A stretch of 36,151 bases of DNA. Source: Opitutaceae bacterium. GTDB taxonomy: Bacteria; Verrucomicrobiota; Verrucomicrobiia; Opitutales; Opitutaceae. The stretch spans positions 1-36,151 of the forward strand of contig CANJNJ010000044.1 in assembly GCA_947474995.1 (NCBI GenBank), written 5' to 3'. The position numbers and the translations under genes were made by a program. Each line of letters opens with the position of its first letter. The stretch's first letter is position 1. Positions 25,152-33,817 of the stretch are shown here, piece by piece. The notes below the pieces were generated by a model, which was not told the DNA's origin, did no database searches, and saw only the letters and a list, made by a program, of their open reading frames with translations.

Positions 25152-25404
25152 GGGTGAAGCGACGACTGCAGTTTGCCAGGGGGCCGAACATGTATACACA
25201 GCTATACCGCTGCGTGTCATGTCAACCTCGTTCCGCCCAAGAGACTGGGGCCGTCGGATTTTATAATGAGACGCTTCGGGCGCCACCCCACCACCCCGCC
25301 GTGGGCCCGCAGCGCATAAGACCCGGGCCCTCTCCGGGCTTCAGGGCTTCTGCCTCACGATCGGCCGCGCGGCCCGGCCGTTTTTCCGCGCGGGGCGGAA
25401 ACGC
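25152..25404. other. Upstream region of the TonB receptor gene
   Basis: About 250 bases between the TonB start and the dnaJ stop. It holds the candidate operator (25191-25208) and a TTGACA hexamer on the minus strand at 25225-25220, followed by TATAGC after only 13 bases. That spacing is too short for a standard promoter, so I do not claim the start site. No gene is visible. Confidence 0.45.
25191..25208. promoter_or_regulatory. Candidate GntR operator (GTATA-N6-TATAC)
   Basis: Perfect inverted repeat GTATA/TATAC with a six-base spacer at 25192-25207, containing TGTATACA. It lies about 40 bp upstream of the TonB start codon and just downstream of a TTGACA hexamer on that strand. FCD-type GntR regulators bind short AT-rich palindromes of this sort with a central T/A core, and one is encoded in the same locus. 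I did not notice a second copy elsewhere in the window. Confidence 0.4.
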
Positions 25405-26556
25405 TCAGAAAAACTTCTTCGCTTTTTCGAAGAAGCTCTTCGAGGTGGGTTCGTTGGCGTCGCCGCTGACACGCGCGAACTCTTCGAGAATTTTCTTTTG
25501 CTCGATCGAAAGCGACTGCGGGACTTCGACGTGCATGCGCACGAGTTGATCCCCTTGATGTCCGTCGCGCAGGCTGGGCATGCCTTTGCCGCGCAGGCGA
25601 AAGGTCGTGCCGCTTGGCGTGGCCGTGGGAATCTTCAAGGAGGCTTTGCCGAAAAGCGTGGGGACCTCGATGTTGCCGCCCAGCGTCGCGAGCGTGAACT
25701 TGATCGGAATCTCGCAAAACAGGTCTTCGCCCTGGCGCTCGAACAATTCGTGGTCCTTGACGCTGAGAACAATATAGAGATCACCCGCGGCACCACCGGC
25801 GAGTCCGGCTTCGCCGTTGCCGGATGACCGCAGGCGCGAACCCGTGTCGACGCCCGGCGGGATGCGCACGTTGAGTTTCGTGTTCTTGGCGACGCGGCCT
25901 TCGCCCCGGCACGCCGTGCACGGCTTTTCAACCTTGGTGCCTGCGCCCGCGCAGGTCGGACAGGTTTGGGTAAACGTGATGATGCCGCCCGAGCGGCGAA
26001 TCTGACCGGCGCCGCGACAGGTGAGGCAGGTCACACGCCGCGAGCCTGGCTCGGCCCCGGAACCGTCGCAGCGCTCGCACGACATATTCTTCCGAAACGA
26101 AATTTCCTTCTCAATGCCGCGGGCCGCCTCCTCGAGCGTGATCTCCAAATCATAGCGCAGGTCGGAGCCGTCACGGCCGCCCTCGCGCCCGCCGCCCCCA
26201 CCAAACATCTCCTCGAAGATTCCGCCCCCACCGCTCCCGCCCTGCTGGCCGAAGACATCACGGAAAATATCGAAGGGATCATGAAATCCCCCCCCGCGCG
26301 GACCGCCGGGAGCACGCGCCCCCGCGCCGCCCTCAAACGCGGCCGCACCGTAACGATCGTAGGCCGCGCGCTTCTCGACATCGCTCAGCACTTCGTAGGC
26401 ATGCGCGACTTTCTTGAACATCTCCTCGGCTTCTTTGTTGCCGGGGTTCTTGTCCGGGTGAAACTGCACGGCCTTTTTGCGGTAGGCTTTTTTGAGCTCT
26501 TCCGCCGTCACGGTCTTTTCGACGCCGAGCAGTTCGTAGTAGTCTTCCTTCGCCAT
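25405..26556 (-). CDS. dnaJ: Chaperone protein DnaJ (type I Hsp40)
   Basis: 383 residues from the ATG at 26556, which begins with the conserved [12 protein letters not shown]; an upstream extension of 13 residues is not conserved. The J domain has the H-P-D motif at 33-35. A glycine-rich linker follows (~77-130, with [11 protein letters not shown]). All four zinc-finger repeats C-x-x-C-x-G-x-G are intact (Cys160/163, 177/180, 199/202, 213/216), so it is type I. The C-terminal substrate-binding domain includes [13 protein letters not shown] and L-R-G-K-G-M-P. It stimulates DnaK ATPase and delivers unfolded clients. Encoded 91 bp after grpE on the same strand; dnaK is not in the window. Confidence 0.97.
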   Translation of the reverse strand: MAKEDYYELLGVEKTVTAEELKKAYRKKAVQFHPDKNPGNKEAEEMFKKVAHAYEVLSDVEKRAAYDRYGAAAFEGGAGARAPGGPRGGGFHDPFDIFRDVFGQQGGSGGGGIFEEMFGGGGGREGGRDGSDLRYDLEITLEEAARGIEKEISFRKNMSCERCDGSGAEPGSRRVTCLTCRGAGQIRRSGGIITFTQTCPTCAGAGTKVEKPCTACRGEGRVAKNTKLNVRIPPGVDTGSRLRSSGNGEAGLAGGAAGDLYIVLSVKDHELFERQGEDLFCEIPIKFTLATLGGNIEVPTLFGKASLKIPTATPSGTTFRLRGKGMPSLRDGHQGDQLVRMHVEVPQSLSIEQKKILEEFARVSGDANEPTSKSFFEKAKKFF

Positions 26557-26647
26557 GTTTAACTCAGTGGTAGCGGCGGTCAGGGCGACCGCCATGTAAA
26601 ATTTGCACGTACTTTCGCCGTGAGGTCAGCGCAGGCGGGTACCGGCG

Positions 26648-27250
26648 CTACTTCTTTTCGCCGTTGGCCGGACCGCTGGAAACGACGACCGAGGCCGGTC
26701 GCAGCAATCTCCCGTTAAGTGAGTAGCCGATGCGCACGACCGTGTGGACGTGCTCCTCTTTGACTTCGGGACTCGGCAAGTGGGAAATTGCCTCGTGCTG
26801 GTGGGGGTCAAAAGCCTGCCCGACCGGATTGATTTCCTTCAAACCGTGACCGGAAAGCGCCGACTTCAGCTGGGACATGACCATCTCGATGCCACCGACG
26901 AGTGACTTCACGTCGGCGCCAGGCTGCTTCGCGGCGGTGAGCGCAAGCGAGAGATTGTCGAGCACCGGGAGAACATCTTCGAGCACCCGGCCCGTCGCAT
27001 GGGTGCGGAGTTCGTCCTTTTCACGCACCGTTCGCCGCCGAAAATTCTCCAAGTCGGCGGCTACCCGTAGGTAACGATCCAGATTGGCAGCCACCTCGGC
27101 CTTGGCTGCGGCCAGTTCGACCCCGGGAGCCGGGATTCCGGGCGACGGATCCTTACCGGCTTGGGAGTTCGCGTCGGAGGCGTTTTCGGCCCCGGCGTCT
27201 TTGGTCGCGGTCGAAATGGGCAGCGTATCGTTGGTTTCAGGCTCAGGCAT
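26648..27250 (-). CDS. grpE: Nucleotide exchange factor GrpE
   Basis: 200 residues, start at the ATG at 27250. A low-complexity acidic N-terminus (~1-50) precedes the long coiled-coil helix (A-N-L-D-R-Y-L-R-V-A-A-D-L-E-N-F-R-R-R), followed by L-P-V-L-D-N-L-S-L-A-L. The beta-domain holds the GrpE signature (G-Q-A-F-D-P-H-Q-H-E-A-I near residues 147-158, and V-V-R-I-G-Y-S-L-N-G-R-L-L-R-P-A-S-V-V-V). It releases ADP from DnaK. First gene of a grpE-dnaJ pair. I looked for a CIRCE (HrcA) operator upstream and found only one unconvincing half (see rejected items), so heat control is not shown by the sequence. Confidence 0.97.
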   Translation of the reverse strand: MPEPETNDTLPISTATKDAGAENASDANSQAGKDPSPGIPAPGVELAAAKAEVAANLDRYLRVAADLENFRRRTVREKDELRTHATGRVLEDVLPVLDNLSLALTAAKQPGADVKSLVGGIEMVMSQLKSALSGHGLKEINPVGQAFDPHQHEAISHLPSPEVKEEHVHTVVRIGYSLNGRLLRPASVVVSSGPANGEKK

Positions 27251-27335
27251 AAAGGGAAAGAGCGATGAACTAACTACGGGTTCGAGGATTCTTCAAGTTC
27301 TCCCGAGTATTCCGTAAAATACCAAACCCGGAGGT

Positions 27336-27454
27336 TTAACCGCTAATCTTCGCTAATCTTTCGCCTCCGCAATAGCTGCGGCGATGAGCACTCACCACGC
27401 GCTGACCATCGCGGGGCAATTGGCCCGCGACCATTAGCGAAGATAAGCGGTTAA
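27336..27454. repeat. Inverted repeat (CCGCTAATCTTCGCTAAT) between manA and grpE
   Basis: Arms 27336-27357 and 27433-27454 are complementary with one mismatch over 22 bases and enclose about 75 bases. The left arm is followed by a direct repeat of CGCTAATCTT. Inside the loop are two smaller hairpins (CCGCA/TGCGG and CGCGGG/CCCGCG). It fills most of the gap between the manA stop and the grpE start, so it could separate the two transcripts. Confidence 0.65.
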
Positions 27455-27480
27455 AACGGCCTTGGGCTTGGAGCCCAGCG

Positions 27481-28455
27481 CTACACAAAATCTTCGGTCA
27501 CGAGCAGGATGCTCATCGCCTCGGCGGAAAAAGTGAAGGCACCGGCGTAAGACGCCAGCACGGTGTCGCCCGGGTTGAGTTTCTGGCCAAACGGCGAGCG
27601 GGTGCCGTTTCCCTCCGGAGTAGCCCGGACCATGCCGCTGAGGACACTAATCAACCGCGGCTGCTCACCCGCGCGAATGTGCGTGCGCTCCCCGGCTCCG
27701 AGTACGACGCGGCGAATGCGGAACTCCGGACCATCGGCAATAACGCCCGACGTCGGAGCGGCCCGCAGTGGCGCCGGCTCGAAATCCGTCCAATCAATCG
27801 ATCGCAGCGACTGTTGGACGTGGAGTTGCCGCGGCAACCCGTCGAGTCCGACCCGACCCCAATCGTAAACGCGATAGGTCGTGTCGGAATTCTGCTGGAT
27901 TTCGAGGATCAGATTCCCGGCGTCGATCGCGTGCACCTGACCGCTGTGCACGAGGATGGAATCACCCGCCGCGACGCGAAAGCGATGAACGCATTGCTCC
28001 ACGGTGTTGGCCGCGATGGCGCGCTCGAACTGCTCCCGCGTGACGCCGCGTTTCAATCCCACGATGAGTTCCGCGCCGGGGGTGGTCTGGGCGATGTACC
28101 AATTCTCCGTCTTTGGCTCGCCGCCAAGTTCCCCCGCCACGGCCGCCGGCGGGTGCACCTGGAGGCTGAGCCGTTCGCGGCAATCGAGCCACTTTACCAG
28201 TACGGGAAACGGCTTCCCCACCTGCCACTTCGGGCCCATGAGATCGGCCCCGTGGCGGGACAGAAGGCTGCGCAAAGATTGTCCATTGTGGGCTCCGCCC
28301 TCGACAATCGACTGCGCTTCCGTCCGATCGACGACATCCCAGCTCTCGCCGATGGCCTCGCCCGCCGGGAGTTTGCGGCCCAGCGCGGTCTCCAAAGCTC
28401 GACCACCCCATACCCGTTCCTGATAAAGCGGTTGAAATCGAAGGAGATCGCGCAT
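27481..28455 (-). CDS. manA: Mannose-6-phosphate isomerase, class I (phosphomannose isomerase)
   Basis: 324 residues from the ATG at 28455 (M-R-D-L-L-R-F-Q-P-L-Y-Q-E-R-V-W-G-G, the usual start of the short bacterial form); the frame extension to 28512 is not conserved. Zinc ligands are Gln99 and His101 (L-Q-V-H-P), Glu118 (P-K-T-E-N-W-Y) and His175 (S-G-Q-V-H-A-I). E-I-Q-Q-N-S-D-T-T-Y-R-V-Y-D-W is the family's conserved cupin strand. It converts mannose-6-phosphate to fructose-6-phosphate in the cytoplasm, feeding mannose into glycolysis or GDP-mannose synthesis. Divergent from ftsK with about 100 bp between starts, and apparently a single-gene unit. Confidence 0.95.
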   Translation of the reverse strand: MRDLLRFQPLYQERVWGGRALETALGRKLPAGEAIGESWDVVDRTEAQSIVEGGAHNGQSLRSLLSRHGADLMGPKWQVGKPFPVLVKWLDCRERLSLQVHPPAAVAGELGGEPKTENWYIAQTTPGAELIVGLKRGVTREQFERAIAANTVEQCVHRFRVAAGDSILVHSGQVHAIDAGNLILEIQQNSDTTYRVYDWGRVGLDGLPRQLHVQQSLRSIDWTDFEPAPLRAAPTSGVIADGPEFRIRRVVLGAGERTHIRAGEQPRLISVLSGMVRATPEGNGTRSPFGQKLNPGDTVLASYAGAFTFSAEAMSILLVTEDFV

Positions 28456-28559
28456 GAGCGGCTGAATTTTTTTATGAAAAGGGGCCGGGGTATGTTTACA
28501 TTTGACCGCCAACCTTGATAACGTGGAATCCGCTCCAGTTTCGCAGCTGGATCACACAA

Positions 28560-31058
28560 ATGCCCAAGGCCGAGACTTCAAACTCAAACGACGGTCCATC
28601 TTTTCAGGCTCCGCGTTACCGTCCAAACTGGCTGGTGGCAATCGCGTGCTTTCTCGTGGCCACGTGGTTTTCGGTCGCATTGTTCGACTTCAGCCCGAAG
28701 CAAAGCACCTTTCACACGACGAATCCCACGGTGCCGAACATCGCGGGTGGCTGGGGGGCCAATGTTTCCTGGGTCTCGTTTTTCAGCCTTGGCATCGCGA
28801 CGTGGTGGGTCCCGATCTTCTTGTTCTGGCTGGTTTATCTCGCGATTCGCAACTCGAAGCACCTGACGACCTCGCGGACGATCGCCATGGTCATCAGCGT
28901 GGTCACCTTTGCCGGGCTCGCCTCGATGGCGGAAGGTTTCAAGGAAAGTGACTATTTTCCCAAGGCGCTGGGCGGACTGGTGGGCCGGTTCGTTTATCAG
29001 AGCGGATTGAAGGATCCGCTGGGCGCGTTCGGGGCCGGTTTGTTGATGGGAACGCTGTACCTTTCGAGCCTGCTCTTTGTCTTCACCAAAGACATCGGCT
29101 CGGAAATCGAGAAGATGTTCACGAATTTTGGGCAATGGCGCGCCGATCGGGCCAAACTGAAGGCCGAACTCGAGGAGCAGCTGAGAAAGGAAAAAGAGGC
29201 GAAGGCCAAGTTGAAGACCGCGGCGACCACGGTCGCGGCAGCGGCGGCGACCTCCGCCGCCGCACCCATTGGACCGACGGGGAAGAAAACGTTCGTCCCC
29301 AAGACCAGCGAAGACCCATTGGCCAAGCCCGCGGCCGCCCGTTCGGGTGAGATCGCGGCCGAAGCGGCCAAGCCGGTGCTGCCACCGGACAAACCGGAAC
29401 CGAAACCCACTCCCCTCCTGAAGCTCGGCAGCGAGCCGAAACCGGCCGCGCCCAAGCCCGAACCCACGCCGCCCTCGGCGAAGGTTGAACTCAACATCGT
29501 CAAGCCCCAGGAACCGAAGAAGGCCAAGGTCATTCTCCCGCAAACGGACGATGACTCGTACGTATTTCCGCCGCTTTCGCTGCTCAAAGAACAGGTGCGC
29601 CCAGCCGCGGACAGCGATGACGAGTACAAGCGCAACATGGATGACCTCGTGCGCATCCTCGGCGAGTTCGACGTCGCGGTCACGCCGAGCGGCATCCAGG
29701 TTGGCCCGGTCATCACCCGCTACGAAGTGAGACCCGCACCCGGCGTGCGCGTCGAAAAAATCTCCGGCCTCGACAAGAATCTGGCGCTCGGGATGAAGGC
29801 CCAATCCGTGCGCATCCTCGCGCCCATTCCGGGCAAGGACGCCGTCGGCATCGAGGTGCCGAATCTCCACGCGACCCCGGTCGGCCTGCGTGAAATTTTG
29901 GAAAGCGAAGACTGGTCCGACGCGAAGGCGGAGCTGCCAATCGCGCTGGGCCGCGATGTCTCCGGCAAACCGCTCGTCTCCGATCTCACCAAGATGCCGC
30001 ACTTGCTCATCGCCGGTGCGACCGGCTCGGGCAAATCGGTCTGCATCAACGCCATCATCGCCTCGATTGTTTATTCGAAGGCGCCGAAGGACGTCCGGCT
30101 GATCATGGTCGACCCGAAGGTGGTCGAGTTGAAGATTTTCAATTCGCTGCCGCACATGCTCATTCCGGTCGTGACCGAGGCGAAGAAGGTGCCGGCCGCG
30201 CTGAAGATCCTGCTGAACAAGATGGAGGAGCGCTACCAGATGTTCGCGCGCGTGAATGTGCGCAACATCACGGGCTTCAACTCCCGCAAAAAATTGCCGC
30301 CCGCCGAGGTACTGTCGGCCGGCCAGCAGACGGCGCTCACCGGCGTCGATCCCCTGGCCGCGGATGACCTCGAGATTCCCGACCGCCTGCCCTACATCAT
30401 CGCCATCATCGACGAGCTCGCCGACTTGATGATGATCGCGCCGGCCGAAATCGAAACGAACATCGCGCGCCTGGCCCAGCTGGCCCGCGCCGCCGGCATC
30501 CATCTCATCATCGCGACCCAGCGTCCGTCTGTGAATGTCGTGACCGGCGTAATCAAGGCCAACCTCCCCGCGCGCCTCGCGTTTCAAGTCGCGTCGCAAG
30601 TCGACTCACGCACCATCATCGATGGCAAGGGGGCCGACACGCTGATCGGCCGCGGCGACATGCTCTTCACTCCGCCCGGCACCTCGAAGCTGGTGCGTGC
30701 TCAGGGCGCCTTTGTGTCGGATGAAGAAATTCAGAGCATCGTCGATGCGTTGAAGAAGAATGGTCCGCCGCAATACGACGACTCGGTGCAGAAACAAATC
30801 GATCGCGCGGCCAAGGAGGAGGAAGAGGAGGAAGAGGGCGATGACGACGATTTGGGCGACGACGAAGATCTGTACCAACAAGCACTGGACGTCTTGAAAT
30901 CGACCAAGCGCGCCAGCACGTCGATGCTGCAGCGCCGCCTCCGGATCGGTTACAATCGCGCCGCACGCGTCATGGATCTGATGGAGGAAAAGGGCATCGT
31001 CGGCCCCGAGAACGGCTCCAGCCCGCGCGAAATCCTGGTGGACCTCGAGACGCTATGA
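28560..31058 (+). CDS. ftsK: DNA translocase FtsK/SpoIIIE family
   Basis: 832 residues from the ATG at 28560; a TTG at 28515 is possible but less likely. Four N-terminal membrane segments are visible (NWLVAIACFLVATWF; WVSFFSLGIATWWVPIFLFW; TIAMVISVVTFAGLA; AFGAGLLMGTLYLSSLLFV). A Lys/Ala/Pro-rich linker (~190-340) follows. The motor domain has Walker A (GATGSGKS, ~residues 487-494) and Walker B (IAIIDELADLMMI, ~613), then I-A-T-Q-R-P-S-V-N-V-V-T-G. After an acidic stretch (EEEEEEEGDDDD), residues ~770-832 form the winged-helix gamma domain (STSMLQRRLRIGYNRAARVMDLMEEKGIV) that reads orienting KOPS-like sites. It pumps chromosomal DNA at the septum and assists dimer resolution. The linker is short compared with E. 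coli FtsK. Confidence 0.96.
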   Translation: MPKAETSNSNDGPSFQAPRYRPNWLVAIACFLVATWFSVALFDFSPKQSTFHTTNPTVPNIAGGWGANVSWVSFFSLGIATWWVPIFLFWLVYLAIRNSKHLTTSRTIAMVISVVTFAGLASMAEGFKESDYFPKALGGLVGRFVYQSGLKDPLGAFGAGLLMGTLYLSSLLFVFTKDIGSEIEKMFTNFGQWRADRAKLKAELEEQLRKEKEAKAKLKTAATTVAAAAATSAAAPIGPTGKKTFVPKTSEDPLAKPAAARSGEIAAEAAKPVLPPDKPEPKPTPLLKLGSEPKPAAPKPEPTPPSAKVELNIVKPQEPKKAKVILPQTDDDSYVFPPLSLLKEQVRPAADSDDEYKRNMDDLVRILGEFDVAVTPSGIQVGPVITRYEVRPAPGVRVEKISGLDKNLALGMKAQSVRILAPIPGKDAVGIEVPNLHATPVGLREILESEDWSDAKAELPIALGRDVSGKPLVSDLTKMPHLLIAGATGSGKSVCINAIIASIVYSKAPKDVRLIMVDPKVVELKIFNSLPHMLIPVVTEAKKVPAALKILLNKMEERYQMFARVNVRNITGFNSRKKLPPAEVLSAGQQTALTGVDPLAADDLEIPDRLPYIIAIIDELADLMMIAPAEIETNIARLAQLARAAGIHLIIATQRPSVNVVTGVIKANLPARLAFQVASQVDSRTIIDGKGADTLIGRGDMLFTPPGTSKLVRAQGAFVSDEEIQSIVDALKKNGPPQYDDSVQKQIDRAAKEEEEEEEGDDDDLGDDEDLYQQALDVLKSTKRASTSMLQRRLRIGYNRAARVMDLMEEKGIVGPENGSSPREILVDLETL

Positions 31059-31181
31059 CCGGATCCTGCGCCGGCCAGAATCTGACATCGACGCTGCGGC
31101 GCGTTTCACCTTGAGTCGGCCGAGCCGCAGCCCGGCCAAATCCTGCCTCCCCTTCTTCAGCAAAAAACCCTAACTCACATC

Positions 31182-32018
31182 ATGCAGACCATCGGCGAAC
31201 GGCTCGAGGAAGCGCGCAAGAAAAAGGGGATTTCGATCCGCGAAGCGGCCGAAGCCACGAAAATGCGCGGCGACTACCTGCAGAAATTTGAGAGCAACCA
31301 GTTTGATATCGGGCTGACGGAACTCTACGCGCGCGGTTTCCTGCGCAACTACGCCACGTTTCTGAAGCTGCCGGTGGATCGAATTCTGGGCGATTATGCG
31401 GCCTTGGGGCGCGGGGAAGTGCGGCCACGCCAACCGAGTCGCGAGATTTATGGCCGGCTCGATATCTCGGTCGCCAGCGCCGACGAGGCCACCGATCGGG
31501 CCGCCCCGCCGCCGGACGCAGAGGCCGAGCCGGCGGGCGTCGCCCGGGCACCGAGCCAGCCGCGCTATCCGCGGGGCAGCACCAGCCTGCCCACGGGGCC
31601 CGACCCGGCATTGGTTTTCAAGTACATCAAATGGGGCGCCGTCGTCGCCGTCGTGTTTCTTGCCATCTGGCTGCTCAAGTCCCTCTTCTCCTCAGGCGGA
31701 TCGCCGAGCGCGAGCAGCCGGCCGATGACCCAGTCGGCGCCGGCCCCCGCCGCCGTTTCGGATCAGTCCGTGACGCTCGTCGCGCTCGATGCCGTGTTTG
31801 TCACCGTCGTGCGGCGCAATGCCGACGACACGGACGGCGAGGAAATCTTCAAAGGCACGCTCAGTCGCAATCAACGGCAGGTGGTGCCGAAGACGGGACC
31901 GATCTATATCACGGCCAGTGCGGCGGAAAATCTCCTGCTCGAAATCAAGGGGAAGAGTTATCCGCTCGAGTACAACGGCGCCCGTTACCAAGGTTTCAAG
32001 AAAGTGGCGTTGCAGTAG
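31182..32018 (+). CDS. rodZ: RodZ-like cytoskeletal membrane protein (HTH plus DUF4115)
   Basis: 278 residues. The N-terminal ~70 residues are an XRE-like helix-turn-helix (I-G-E-R-L-E-E-A-R-K-K-K-G-I-S-I-R-E-A-A-E-A-T-K) followed by the RodZ pattern L-Y-A-R-G-F-L-R-N-Y-A. A proline/alanine-rich cytoplasmic linker precedes one membrane helix (~151-169, WGAVVAVVFLAIWLLKSLF). The periplasmic C-terminus (~195-278) is the DUF4115 beta domain (VTLVALDAVFVTV...IYITASAAENLLLEIKG). RodZ ties MreB filaments to the membrane and the elongation machinery, setting rod shape. It lies 123 bp downstream of ftsK on the same strand, so both cell-division and shape genes may share a transcript. Confidence 0.92.
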   Translation: MQTIGERLEEARKKKGISIREAAEATKMRGDYLQKFESNQFDIGLTELYARGFLRNYATFLKLPVDRILGDYAALGRGEVRPRQPSREIYGRLDISVASADEATDRAAPPPDAEAEPAGVARAPSQPRYPRGSTSLPTGPDPALVFKYIKWGAVVAVVFLAIWLLKSLFSSGGSPSASSRPMTQSAPAPAAVSDQSVTLVALDAVFVTVVRRNADDTDGEEIFKGTLSRNQRQVVPKTGPIYITASAAENLLLEIKGKSYPLEYNGARYQGFKKVALQ

Positions 32019-32059
32019 GGGGCGCGGTCCGGCGCTTTGTACGATAGTGCCGGGACCTC

Positions 32060-32140
32060 GTTTGTCGTTCCGCCTTCAAGCGGAAGGTTTGGCTGCAATC
32101 GTATATGACGCGGATTCCGCCTGAAGGCGGCACGACGAAC
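32060..32140. repeat. GTTTGTAG-type palindromic element, copy 3 (core only)
   Basis: Arms 32060-32085 and 32115-32140 are complementary at 23 of 26 positions and match the arms of copies 1 and 2 (GTTTGT-[A/C]-GT...CCGCCTT...GGCGGAA). The longer flanks of copies 1 and 2 are absent. It lies between the convergent ends of rodZ (32018) and the 200-residue gene (32174), a place where it may stop transcription from both sides. Confidence 0.8.
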
Positions 32141-32173
32141 CCGGAGCAACCGCCGACCCAAAACGGGCGAGCG

Positions 32174-32776
32174 CTACCTCAATCCCACCGGCGTTCCGAG
32201 GATTTCGCGCAGGACGATCGCGCGGCGCAGACTTTGCCGGTCCACCAAGTCCTCGTGCAACCGGGTGCGAGCCGCTCCGCGCATCCCGATTTCAGAATTT
32301 GCGATCTCCGCCAAATCAGCCACGCGACCGACTTCCCGCCGCTCCGTGACGGCGCGGGATTCGGCCAAGGCTCGCATCTGGCCGGCCAGATATTGTTGCC
32401 GCACCAGTTCAGCATTTCTCACTTCGGCAACCGGCTCCGCGACCACCGGTGGCGGGGCCTCGCGCTCCAGTCGCTCAAAAATGCGCCGCACGGGACCGCC
32501 AAACGGATCGGTCGGTTGCATCTCGGGCACCCGCGGAAGGCGTGATCGGGGCTGTTCCAGCACGGGCGGAGCCGATGGGTAGGGCTTGCCGGTTCGCTCG
32601 GCGACGGCCCGACGAATTCGGTCCTGGATCTCGCGGACCCGCTTTTGCTCCTCGGTCTCGTCCTGCCCCGCTTCGTGCTTTTCCCGGGCCGCCTTCGCCT
32701 GGTTAAACGCGCGCACAATCGAGATCACAATGAACACGATCACGAACAGCGGAATCTTCTGGAGGAGTTGATCCAT
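32174..32776 (-). CDS. Small single-pass membrane protein of unknown function, downstream of floA
   Basis: 200 residues. The N-terminus is one membrane helix (MDQLLQKIPLFVIVFIVISIVRAF, ~6-24). A charged, probably helical region follows (Q-A-K-A-A-R-E-K-H-E-A-G-Q-D-E-T-E-E-Q-K-R-V-R-E-I-Q-D-R-I-R-R-A), then a proline-rich middle (~67-115) and a charged C-terminal helix with many arginines and glutamates. No enzyme motif is visible. It follows floA by 39 bp as the last gene of the nfeD-nfeD-floA cluster, so it may be a partner or scaffold client of the flotillin; in Bacillus the equivalent slot is held by yqfB, to which I see no clear similarity. Confidence 0.75.
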   Translation of the reverse strand: MDQLLQKIPLFVIVFIVISIVRAFNQAKAAREKHEAGQDETEEQKRVREIQDRIRRAVAERTGKPYPSAPPVLEQPRSRLPRVPEMQPTDPFGGPVRRIFERLEREAPPPVVAEPVAEVRNAELVRQQYLAGQMRALAESRAVTERREVGRVADLAEIANSEIGMRGAARTRLHEDLVDRQSLRRAIVLREILGTPVGLR

Positions 32777-32815
32777 AACCGGGGAAGGCCGAAGCGAAGC
32801 TAAGTCACCCGCGGA

Positions 32816-33817
32816 CTACTTCTTGCCTTCGGGATGGGCGATCGAAGAGCGCATCGCGGTGTCCGCCTGCACATTGTCCATGCGATAGTAATCCATCACG
32901 CCGAGCTTGCCGGCGCGAAACGCCTCGGCCATCGCGAGCGGCACCTGGGCCTGCGCCTCGACGACCTTCGCCTGCATCTCCTGCACGCGCGCTTTCATTT
33001 CCTGCTCGAGGGCCACGGCGGCGGCACGGCGGATTTCCGCCTGCGCCTGCGCGATCGACTTGTTGGCCTGGGCCTGCGCCTCCTGCAGCTTGGCCCCGAC
33101 GTTTTCGCCCACGTCGACGTCGGCGATGTCGATGGAAAGAATCTCAAACGCGGAGCCCACATCGAGGCCGCGGGCGAGCACGCGCTTGGAGATGCTGTCG
33201 GGAGACTCGAGGACAATCTTGTAGCTTTCGGACGAGCCAATCGTCGAGACGATGCCCTCACCCACGCGGGCGACGATCGTCTCCTCCTTCGCGCCACCGA
33301 CAAAGCGATCGAGATTCGTGCGCACGGTCACGCGCGCCTTCACCTTCACCTGGATGCCATCCTTGGCCACGCCGTCGATGGTGGTGCGGCCGCTCTCGGG
33401 GTTCGGGCAGTCGATGACCTTCGGATCGACCGAGGTGCGCACGGCCTCGACCACCGATTTGCCGGAGCCCTTCGTCGCCAAATCGATCGCGCACGCGCGG
33501 TCCCACGGCAGGGTAATGCCCGCTTTTTGGGCCGCAATCAGTGCCTGGACGGTCGGCACCACATTGCCGCCCGCCTGAAAATGTGACGCGATTTGATCGG
33601 CGGTGACATCAATGCCGGCCCGCACGGCGGTGATGCGCGCATCGACGATCAAGCTATAGGGAATGCTGGCCAGCTTGAGGGCGACGAGCTTCGACATGGG
33701 GACGGCGGCGCCGTTGAACAGCGCTTTGACCCACGCGCCGATGAGACTGAAAACGACGGCAAATACGACCAGCACGACAACGCCAGCCAGCGCGAGGAGG
33801 ATTACGGTGAAACTCAT
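32816..33817 (-). CDS. floA: Flotillin-like protein FloA (SPFH domain)
   Basis: 333 residues. An N-terminal hydrophobic hairpin ([25 protein letters not shown]) anchors it in the membrane. The SPFH-type body contains [41 protein letters not shown] long coiled-coil rich in Ala, Glu and Gln ([22 protein letters not shown]) lies at ~245-300, and [19 protein letters not shown] is the conserved FloA tail. It organises membrane microdomains. The ATG overlaps the stop of the short NfeD gene (4 bp), and an AAGGA ribosome binding site precedes it. The NfeD-FloA pairing is the usual arrangement in bacteria. Confidence 0.93.
   Translation of the reverse strand: MSFTVILLALAGVVVLVVFAVVFSLIGAWVKALFNGAAVPMSKLVALKLASIPYSLIVDARITAVRAGIDVTADQIASHFQAGGNVVPTVQALIAAQKAGITLPWDRACAIDLATKGSGKSVVEAVRTSVDPKVIDCPNPESGRTTIDGVAKDGIQVKVKARVTVRTNLDRFVGGAKEETIVARVGEGIVSTIGSSESYKIVLESPDSISKRVLARGLDVGSAFEILSIDIADVDVGENVGAKLQEAQAQANKSIAQAQAEIRRAAAVALEQEMKARVQEMQAKVVEAQAQVPLAMAEAFRAGKLGVMDYYRMDNVQADTAMRSSIAHPEGKK

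Noticed and set aside
27384-27410. Possible CIRCE (HrcA) operator upstream of grpE
   Set aside because: Only an AGCACTC half is present; no GAGTGCT partner follows at nine bases.
28584-30599. A 671-codon open frame on the minus strand inside ftsK
   Set aside because: It is antisense to a fully recognisable FtsK with intact Walker motifs; its translation is Arg/Asp/His-rich and shows no domain. High GC content makes long antisense frames common.
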